Of a stretch of DNA of 20,702 nt, positions 15,603 to 20,702 are shown piece after piece. The stretch's first letter is position 1; each line of letters starts with the position of its first letter. Both the position numbers and the translations under genes were made by a program. This DNA comes from Pseudomonadota bacterium (GTDB lineage Bacteria; Pseudomonadota; Alphaproteobacteria; Rhizobiales; Rhizobiaceae), in the NCBI GenBank assembly GCA_023433855.1, contig JAEYTV010000106.1, forward strand, positions 1 through 20,702, given 5' to 3'. The notes beneath the pieces were generated by a model. That model saw only the letters and a program-made list of their open reading frames with translations. It was not told the DNA's origin and did no database searches.

Positions 15603-16592
15603 ATGAACGTTATGGCAAATGCCCAGGCAGATCTCATGCAGGCTGCCGTTCTGACCGGTCCCGGCAAGCTCACCGTCCAGTCGAAACCGCTGCCGGTGCC
15701 CGGACGCGGCCAGGCGAGAATTCGTCTGGAAGGTTGCGGCGTCTGTGCCTCCAATCTCACTCCCTGGGCCGGACCCGACTGGATGCAGTTCCCTACGGAG
15801 CCTGGCGGGCTTGGCCATGAAGGATGGGGGTATGTGGACGCCGTCGGGGCCGAGGTGGATGATGTAGCGGTCGGCGACCGCGTGGCGGCGCTCAGCTATC
15901 ACGCATATGCCTCCCATGATGTCGTCGATGCGGGCATGCTGGTTCGGCTTCCCAAGGCGCTCCACGGCCAGCCCTTCCCGGGGGAGCCGCTCGGATGCGC
16001 CATCAACATATTCAAGCGAGCTGAGATCCGTGCCGGTCAAACGATCGCGATCATCGGCATTGGCTTCCTTGGTGCGCTGCTGACCCAGCTCGCCGTCAAC
16101 GCTGGCGCGCGCGTCATCGCCATATCCCGTCGCGCTTATTCGCTGGAGGTAGCCAGGCGCATGGGTGCTGCCGAAACCATTGCGATGGACGATCACTGGA
16201 AGATCATCGAAACCGTACGAAACCTAACCGGTGGCACGTTTTGCGATCGGGTCATCGAGGCCGTGGGCAAGCAGTGGCCGCTCGACCTCGCCGCGGAACT
16301 CACGCGAGAGCGGGGGAGGCTGATCGTTGCGGGCTATCATCAGGACGGCCCCCGCCAGATCAACATGCAATTGTGGAACTGGCGGGGTATCGATGTCGTC
16401 AATGCTCACGAGCGGGATCCGGCAGTATACGTGCAAGGCATGAGGGAAGCAGTGGCCGCTGTTGTCGAAGGACGACTCGACCCGTCCTCCCTCTACACCC
16501 ATACCTATTCCCTCGAGCAACTCGGCCAGGCCCTCGATGACACCCGGGACCGGCCGGGAGACTTCATCAAAGCGCTGGTGATCTATCGATGA
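15603..16592 (+). CDS. Zinc-binding alcohol dehydrogenase without structural zinc loop
   Basis: This 329-residue medium-chain dehydrogenase has catalytic-zinc-type residues in GCGVCASNL (C45, C48) and GHEGWG (H72, E73). It has no four-cysteine structural zinc loop, which makes it shorter than the dehydrogenase at 4448-5623. The Rossmann motif is IGIGFLGALLTQLAV, and NAHERDP and KALVIYR close the protein. The fold and length resemble sugar-alcohol or sorbitol-type dehydrogenases, but the substrate is not evident. Its stop overlaps the start of the Gfo/Idh/MocA gene by ATGA, so the two are made together and likely act on the same pathway. The start is ATG 15603 behind AAAGGCGG; Met4 or Met12 are alternatives. 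Confidence 0.88.
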   Translation: MNVMANAQADLMQAAVLTGPGKLTVQSKPLPVPGRGQARIRLEGCGVCASNLTPWAGPDWMQFPTEPGGLGHEGWGYVDAVGAEVDDVAVGDRVAALSYHAYASHDVVDAGMLVRLPKALHGQPFPGEPLGCAINIFKRAEIRAGQTIAIIGIGFLGALLTQLAVNAGARVIAISRRAYSLEVARRMGAAETIAMDDHWKIIETVRNLTGGTFCDRVIEAVGKQWPLDLAAELTRERGRLIVAGYHQDGPRQINMQLWNWRGIDVVNAHERDPAVYVQGMREAVAAVVEGRLDPSSLYTHTYSLEQLGQALDDTRDRPGDFIKALVIYR

Positions 16593-17620
16593 ACCAGATG
16601 TACTCCAAAGCGCAAGGCGCCGGTTCGACACGACCGGCGAGGCTCGGCTTCCTCGGAGTGGGCTGGATCGGGCGCCACCGCATGACGGCGATCCTCGAAA
16701 GCGGGGCCGGCATTGCTTCAGTCATCGCAGACCCTTCGTCCCAGATGGTAGAGGAAGCCAGGCGGCTCGCTCCCGAATCCGCCATCGCCAGTGATCTTGA
16801 TGAACTGTTGCGTCACGATCTCGATGGCGTCGTCATAGCCACCCCGAGTGCACAGCATGCGGAGCAGTCCATCCGGGGGCTGAAGGCCGGCGTTGCTGTG
16901 TTCTGCCAGAAGCCTCTCGGGCGTACGGCCGAGGAGGTCAAGGCGGTTGTCGACGCCGCCAAGGCAGCCGACCGGCTGCTTGGCGTCGACCTTTCCTACC
17001 GCGAAACGGCGGCCATGAAGCGGATCAGGGATATCATCCGCTCGGGAGAACTCGGAACCGTATTCGCTGCCGACCTAGTCTTTCATAATGCCTACGGCCC
17101 CGACAAACCCTGGTTCTATGACAAGGCCCTGTCTGGCGGTGGCTGCGTCATGGATCTTGGCGTCCACTTGATTGACCTCGCACTATGGGCACTGGATTTC
17201 CCTGAGGTGGTCAATGTGTCCAGCCATCTGATGGGCGCCGGAAAGCGTCTCGCGGCCGGCTCGCAGCAGGTGGAGGACTATGGCGTGGCCAGCCTTGAGC
17301 TTGCCTCCGGTGCCGTCATTCGGATTTCCTGCTCCTGGAAGCTGCAGGCAGGGTGCGATGCGATCATCGGGGCGAGCTTCTTCGGCACGCTCGGCGGGGT
17401 GGGGATGCACAATGTCGCTGGATCGTTCTACGATTTCCGTGCGGAGCGCTTCCACGGAACTGCACGAGAAGCGCTTGTCGAGCCACCAGATGGATGGGGT
17501 GGGCGCGCGGCAGCCGCATGGGCTGCACAGCTTGCTCAAGGCGCTGGCTACAGCGACGAATGCGAGACCTTCACCAGTACGGCGAGCATCATGGACCGTG
17601 TCTACGGACGGTCAGCCTGA
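16589..17620 (+). CDS. Gfo/Idh/MocA family oxidoreductase
   Basis: This 343-residue NAD(P)-dependent sugar or inositol oxidoreductase has the N-terminal Rossmann motif GVGWIG (23-28) and IATPSAQH. The catalytic lysine block is CQKPLG (K108), where the usual EKP reads QKP. The conserved C-terminal-domain segment is GGCVMDLGVHLIDLALW. Members oxidise or reduce a ring hydroxyl of sugars, nucleotide sugars or inositols. Coupling by a 4-base overlap to a zinc dehydrogenase suggests two oxidoreduction steps on one substrate, for instance oxidation at one carbon and reduction at another; this is inference. The glycan operon on the other strand begins about 1.8 kb away. No substrate can be named. Confidence 0.9.
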   Translation: MNQMYSKAQGAGSTRPARLGFLGVGWIGRHRMTAILESGAGIASVIADPSSQMVEEARRLAPESAIASDLDELLRHDLDGVVIATPSAQHAEQSIRGLKAGVAVFCQKPLGRTAEEVKAVVDAAKAADRLLGVDLSYRETAAMKRIRDIIRSGELGTVFAADLVFHNAYGPDKPWFYDKALSGGGCVMDLGVHLIDLALWALDFPEVVNVSSHLMGAGKRLAAGSQQVEDYGVASLELASGAVIRISCSWKLQAGCDAIIGASFFGTLGGVGMHNVAGSFYDFRAERFHGTAREALVEPPDGWGGRAAAAWAAQLAQGAGYSDECETFTSTASIMDRVYGRSA

Positions 17621-17698
17621 GAACGGGCCGATGGCGGCGGTTCGGCGGTGGTGGAGCTTCGGTCGGGAGTTCTAAACCGGTTCAGCCGGGGTCAATGC

Positions 17699-17723
17699 GG
17701 AACTCTTCCTGCGCACGTTGGTT
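17699..17723 (+). promoter_or_regulatory. EcfG-like promoter of the small hydrophilic protein genes
   Basis: GGAAC (17699-17703), 16 bases, then GGTT (17720-17723) differs from the CGTT consensus by one base and fits the looser GGAAC-N18-TT form described for RpoE2. It ends 25 bases before the ATG at 17749. Confidence 0.5.
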
Positions 17724-17748
17724 ACCCCTGAACAAAGGAGGATTCTAG

Positions 17749-17949
17749 ATGGGCATGAACTCACCGAAAGATGGCGCACCCGGTACCACAGACCAGTCTC
17801 CCCGTTGGGAGGGGCCTCCGGAGAATACCCCACGCGGCTACATGCCGGCGAAGGATGATCCCGATCAGGATGGGGACGCATTGGACGAGACCAACCGGAA
17901 CCCGTCGCGCGAGGGCGTTTCGGATGGGGGAAAAACAAAAGGAGACTGA
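17749..17949 (+). CDS. Small glycine-rich hydrophilic protein
   Basis: This is a 66-residue protein of no recognised family. It is dominated by G, P, D, E, K and N, with 10 glycines (15%), one Trp, no Cys and no hydrophobic segment, so it is probably disordered and cytosolic. An excellent AAAGGAGG ribosome site lies seven bases before the ATG, which makes it a convincing gene despite its size. An EcfG-like promoter precedes it and a second hydrophilic protein follows after two bases. The composition recalls stress hydrophilins, but no function is shown. Confidence 0.75.
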   Translation: MGMNSPKDGAPGTTDQSPRWEGPPENTPRGYMPAKDDPDQDGDALDETNRNPSREGVSDGGKTKGD

Positions 17950-17951
17950 CG

Positions 17952-18182
17952 ATGGCGGAACGTTCCCCCCGGGGAAACCCGAAAAGTGACGCAAAGGGGC
18001 AATTTGCCCCCTCTCAGGCTGACGGCAAGAGCAGCGGAGTGGCAAGCGCAAAGCCGACCGTAATCACCGGATCGGAAGATGGTACCGCCCACCGGAACCC
18101 CCCGGGCAAGCGCCGCGAAGCAAATGACTTCGATCCGAATTATGACCCCCGTGATATGAACGAAGGGCAATATCGCGGGTAG
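17952..18182 (+). CDS. Small hydrophilic protein
   Basis: This 76-residue polar protein has 9 glycines (12%), no Cys or Trp, and a C-terminal DFDPNYDPRDMNEGQYRG tail. The N-terminal half (RSPRGNPKSDAKGQF) is basic and the end is acidic. It has its own AAAGGAG ribosome site, located in the last codons of the preceding gene, and starts two bases after that stop, so the two are one transcript. No known family was recognised. It is likely a disordered stress-related protein, inferred from composition and context. Confidence 0.72.
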   Translation: MAERSPRGNPKSDAKGQFAPSQADGKSSGVASAKPTVITGSEDGTAHRNPPGKRREANDFDPNYDPRDMNEGQYRG

Positions 18183-18275
18183 CGCTAACTGATGCGCTGC
18201 TGCGCTTGAAAGGTAGAAAGAGGTTCACCAGATTGATTTCGCTCTTATCCGGTTTGGCTGCGAAAGGAGGAAATC

Positions 18276-18580
18276 ATGCACACCCCGGATATTCCGTTTC
18301 GTGTACCCGTGACCGTTCGGATGCAGTCTGGTTTGGAACGTACCTTTGGCACGGTAGTCGACGCCCTCGATTTCTGGAGAATGAATGGCCTCGGCGGCGG
18401 GGAGAACGCTATGAACGCGCCGTACGACGCTGCAAAGGGGCGCTGAGCCGGATGGTCCCAGCCGAGGTGGCTCGGGAGGCGTTCATTTCTGCATGTCTCG
18501 AGGCGGGCATGCCTGCAGTGATGGCAGGCGCTCACCCCGCCCCGCTACCTTCATCGCCAGCGTTGGCGGCTTGCGCCTGA
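18276..18580 (+). pseudogene. DUF982 family protein, frameshifted
   Basis: An ideal AAGGAGG ribosome site precedes ATG 18276. The first frame encodes MHTPDIPFRVPVTVRMQSGLERTFGTVVDALDF, a DUF982 N-terminal half, and then runs to an early stop at 18444-18446 (56 residues). The C-terminal half, FLENEWPRRRGERYERAVRRCKGALSRMVPAEVAREAFISACLEAGM, continues in another frame to 18580. Restoring one C after TTC (18372-18374) would rejoin DF to LENEWP and give about 101 residues. DUF982 proteins are short rhizobial proteins of unknown function. The gene is either freshly inactivated, mis-sequenced by one base, or read through by -1 frameshifting. Confidence 0.8.
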
Positions 18581-18874
18581 TCGCAAGGCGGTGGTTCGCG
18601 TATCCAGTGTCAACCGGGCCTGCAGGTACGCCTGCGGGTCCGGTGTCAGGGGAGGCGGAGTGCCCCGCTCCCAACGGCGCTTGTTGTGACGAGTAGGGCC
18701 ACACCGACGTTTCTGCGGCAGCAGATCCCGCATGTACTCCCTTCAAGGGCTGCAGGTGCATCTCGCCGCTTGCAACGCTGCGCCGACATCCAGCCAAAAG
18801 AGCACCCGAACAGAGGCTGCTGCACTGCAACAACTCGGCTATCTGCTGGTGGCATGTTTTGATAAAAGAGAGCC
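18581..18874. other. Intergenic region before the GMC oxidoreductase gene
   Basis: No convincing gene was found in these 294 bases. They contain one strong stem-loop (18613-18644) and must hold the promoter of the oxidoreductase at 18875. No GGAAC-type stress promoter or clear sigma-70 or sigma-54 promoter was recognised. Confidence 0.5.
18613..18644. other. Stem-loop with a UACG tetraloop
   Basis: ACCGGGCCTGCAGG (18613-18626) and CCTGCGGGTCCGGT (18631-18644) pair along all 14 positions, two of them G-U wobbles when read as + strand RNA. They enclose the loop TACG, a UNCG-type tetraloop known for high stability. No T run follows on the + strand, so it is not a standard terminator. It could be a 3' stabiliser of the upstream transcript or a small repeat element. 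Confidence 0.55.
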
Positions 18875-20500
18875 ATGACAGCGGCGATTCGGGACACAGC
18901 AATACCGGCAGCAGATGTCTGCCTCGTCGGTGCAGGCCCCGTCGGCCTCGCAATGGCGTTCAGGTTGGAGGAGTTGGGGTTTTCGGTCACGCTCATCGAA
19001 ATGGGTGCGCACGAAAGCGGCAATGTCCATAAGGCTGGAGATCTCGAACTCCAGAACGGGCACCATGCATCCTGGTCGGCGATGTCACGGCCCGGCATCG
19101 GCGGCGCATCGGCCTTGTGGGGCGGTCGCTGCGTTACGTTCGATGACATCGACTTCGAGGTGCGCGATCATGTTCCTCATTCCGGGTGGCCCATTCCCCA
19201 CGACAGCCTCAGCCGGTACTATCGCGACGCTCTCAGCTTCCTCGGCTGCAATACGCAAGAACCATCGTTCAAGGAGGCCCCGGCGGGCGACACGGTCCGC
19301 TCGGGGGCTGTGGAGCGGTGGAGCAAGCAGCCTGACCTCGGGCCAGCCAGTACGAAGCGTCTGCTGCGGAGCACCCGCATCCGCCTCATTGGTGGCCGCG
19401 TGACGGACATCGTGCTGTCCGATTCGGGCGCCCATGTGGAGTGCCTGACCGTGCTTACGGCCACGGGAGAGGTATGCGTCACGGCAAAATCATTCGTCCT
19501 TGCCGGTGGAGGGCTGGAGAACGCAAGGCTGATGCTGGCGTTGCAGCAGAAGGTCCCGCAACTCTGGGGCGGTGAGGACGGGCCCCTCGGACGATTCTAT
19601 CAGGGGCATCTGACAGGCTACATCGCCGTGCTGCATTTCAAGCAGCCGGCGGCCGCAGAGCGGTTCAGCTTCCGCAGGGACGAACAGGGCTACATCTACA
19701 GAAACAGGTTGCAGATCGCTCCGGCAGCGCAGATGGAAAATGGTCTGCTCAACTGCGTGTTCTGGCTTGATCCAATCTCGATCGCTGATCCGGTGCACGG
19801 CTCGGGCGCGCTGTCGTTCATCTATCTAGTGCTGAGGGTGTCGGGTCTCTACCGGCGGTTTTCGGCAGGGCTCGCTCCGACGACAAGAGCGGCCTCCGGC
19901 ATCAATTGGCGAGAGCACTTCAAGAATATTCGTTCTGACCGCCGCTGGATCATCGACGTCTTCGGAGCGCTTCGCAACGTGAGACGGCGCCGCCTGGATC
20001 GATGGCGCACGATCATCAATCCCAAGGGACGCTACCTGCTGCGCTACCATTCAGAACAGGTCCCCAACCCCCAGAGCAGGATCTTTCTCCAGTCGGGGAA
20101 TGGCAATACGACAGCGGCCAACCTCACGGTGGATTACAAGGTAGCCGACCAGGACATCACCTCGGTTCTGAAATCCCACCATCTGCTGGATGAGTGGCTC
20201 CGCAGCAGCGGGATCGGGCGGCTGCAATACCTGAACGAGCCGCAAGTTCGGGGCGAGGCGGTCCTGAGGCAGGCTTTCGACGGCTACCACCAGATCGGGC
20301 TCACCCGGATGGCCGCTTCTCGTCGGGAGGGTGTTGCCGATGAGGATTGCCGGGTCTACGATGTCGACAATCTTTATCTTGCAGGAAGCTGCCTTTTCCC
20401 CACAGGCGGCCATGCCAACCCGACGCTTCCCGCCGTGGCGCTCGCCCTCCGGCTTGCAGAACATCTGCGAGGGCTACTCGCACGCGAATCCGCGCCTTGA
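18875..20500 (+). CDS. GMC family FAD-dependent oxidoreductase
   Basis: This 541-residue flavoprotein has the FAD-binding motif VGAGPVGLAMA (G19, G21, G24) with E42 at the end of the second strand. GIGGASALWGGRCVTFDDIDF (about 74-94) is the GMC flavin-contact region. The C-terminus has GYHQIG (H472), NLYLAGSCLFPTGGHANPTLPAVALALRLAEHL with H513 and N515, matching the GMC active-site region. Members oxidise sugars, alcohols or polyols. No signal peptide or Tat motif is visible, so a cytosolic location is likely. The gene ends three bases before the stop of a convergent acyltransferase gene. It may modify the glycan made nearby, but this link rests on position alone. Confidence 0.9.
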   Translation: MTAAIRDTAIPAADVCLVGAGPVGLAMAFRLEELGFSVTLIEMGAHESGNVHKAGDLELQNGHHASWSAMSRPGIGGASALWGGRCVTFDDIDFEVRDHVPHSGWPIPHDSLSRYYRDALSFLGCNTQEPSFKEAPAGDTVRSGAVERWSKQPDLGPASTKRLLRSTRIRLIGGRVTDIVLSDSGAHVECLTVLTATGEVCVTAKSFVLAGGGLENARLMLALQQKVPQLWGGEDGPLGRFYQGHLTGYIAVLHFKQPAAAERFSFRRDEQGYIYRNRLQIAPAAQMENGLLNCVFWLDPISIADPVHGSGALSFIYLVLRVSGLYRRFSAGLAPTTRAASGINWREHFKNIRSDRRWIIDVFGALRNVRRRRLDRWRTIINPKGRYLLRYHSEQVPNPQSRIFLQSGNGNTTAANLTVDYKVADQDITSVLKSHHLLDEWLRSSGIGRLQYLNEPQVRGEAVLRQAFDGYHQIGLTRMAASRREGVADEDCRVYDVDNLYLAGSCLFPTGGHANPTLPAVALALRLAEHLRGLLARESAP

Positions 20501-20503
20501 CCG

Positions 20504-20701
20504 TCACGGCCGCCTGTATCCTTCCTGCCGTTTTGGGAGCAGGTGGCGGAAGGATGGCTGCCTTCCCTTGACCAGAGACTGGATCGGTTTCTCAAGGAAC
20601 TCGTAGGCCAAGACACCGAAGGCTGTACCCAGAAACACCGAGATCAGGAAGGTTACCGGTGCTGCGAGGGATAGAAGCCCGCCGATCTGGACGACGACAG
20701 A
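20504..20701 (-). CDS. Acyltransferase 3-type membrane protein (C-terminal fragment)
   Basis: The frame is open at the right edge of the window, so only the last 65 residues are seen. They show a hydrophobic helix pair (VVVQIGGLLSLAAPVTFLISVFLGTAFGVLAYEFLE) ending in the YEFLEKP motif, then a basic tail. A last membrane helix followed by Y-x-F-(I/L)-E-K-P is typical of the OatA/NodX-like acyltransferase 3 family, which O-acylates sugars of exported or membrane-linked glycans. The gene converges on the GMC oxidoreductase with a three-base gap. The call depends on this short tail, so it is moderate in certainty. Confidence 0.7.
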   Translation of the reverse strand, partial: SVVVQIGGLLSLAAPVTFLISVFLGTAFGVLAYEFLEKPIQSLVKGRQPSFRHLLPKRQEGYRRP

Positions 20702-20702
20702 G

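Noticed and set aside
18483..18953. 156-codon open frame on the - strand
   Set aside because: It crosses the DUF982 remnant, the hairpin and the start of the GMC gene and shows no family-like segment.

Overview
The window looks like an accessory or plasmid-type region of an alphaproteobacterium in the Rhizobium/Sinorhizobium group. The clues are a rhizobial-type rhaD-rhaI pair, a DUF982 gene (a family found mainly in Rhizobiales), a DUF1003 gene, high GC content, and promoters of the alphaproteobacterial general stress sigma factor EcfG (called RpoE2 in Sinorhizobium). No rRNA, tRNA, CRISPR array or insertion sequence was seen.

Left part (1-6162): the 3' end of rhaD and the complete rhaI form the end of a rhamnose catabolic operon on the + strand. 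Next, on the - strand, is a two-domain fusion of a protein isoaspartyl methyltransferase with an erythromycin esterase-type domain (2294-4261). Divergent from it is a zinc alcohol dehydrogenase (4448-5623) whose expected start codon appears to be lost, followed closely by a small membrane protein of the cyclase/dehydrase type (5635-6162).

Centre (6236-14756, - strand): one compact eight-gene operon, read from 14756 down to 6236. It encodes two sugar-nucleotide epimerases/dehydratases, a GT4-type glycosyltransferase, three tandem related CgeB-type glycosyltransferases, a UDP-glucuronate decarboxylase-like enzyme and a CmoB-like methyltransferase. Most junctions are 4-base ATGA overlaps. The products make nucleotide sugars and assemble and methylate a glycan or glycoside whose identity cannot be read from the sequence.

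Divergent region (14757-14944): this spacer carries two exact GGAAC-N16-CGTT promoters, one per strand. Each lies about 45 bases from the gene it faces, and a repeat array sits midway between them. One faces the glycan operon and the other a DUF1003 membrane protein. This predicts that the glycan operon is induced by the general stress response.

Right part (14945-20702, mostly + strand): DUF1003, a zinc alcohol dehydrogenase coupled to a Gfo/Idh/MocA oxidoreductase, two small glycine-rich hydrophilic proteins behind an EcfG-like promoter, a frameshifted DUF982 gene, and a GMC-type FAD oxidoreductase. At the right edge is the C-terminal end of a membrane acyltransferase on the - strand. Several of these oxidoreductases and the acyltransferase could modify the product of the glycan operon, but that link rests only on position.
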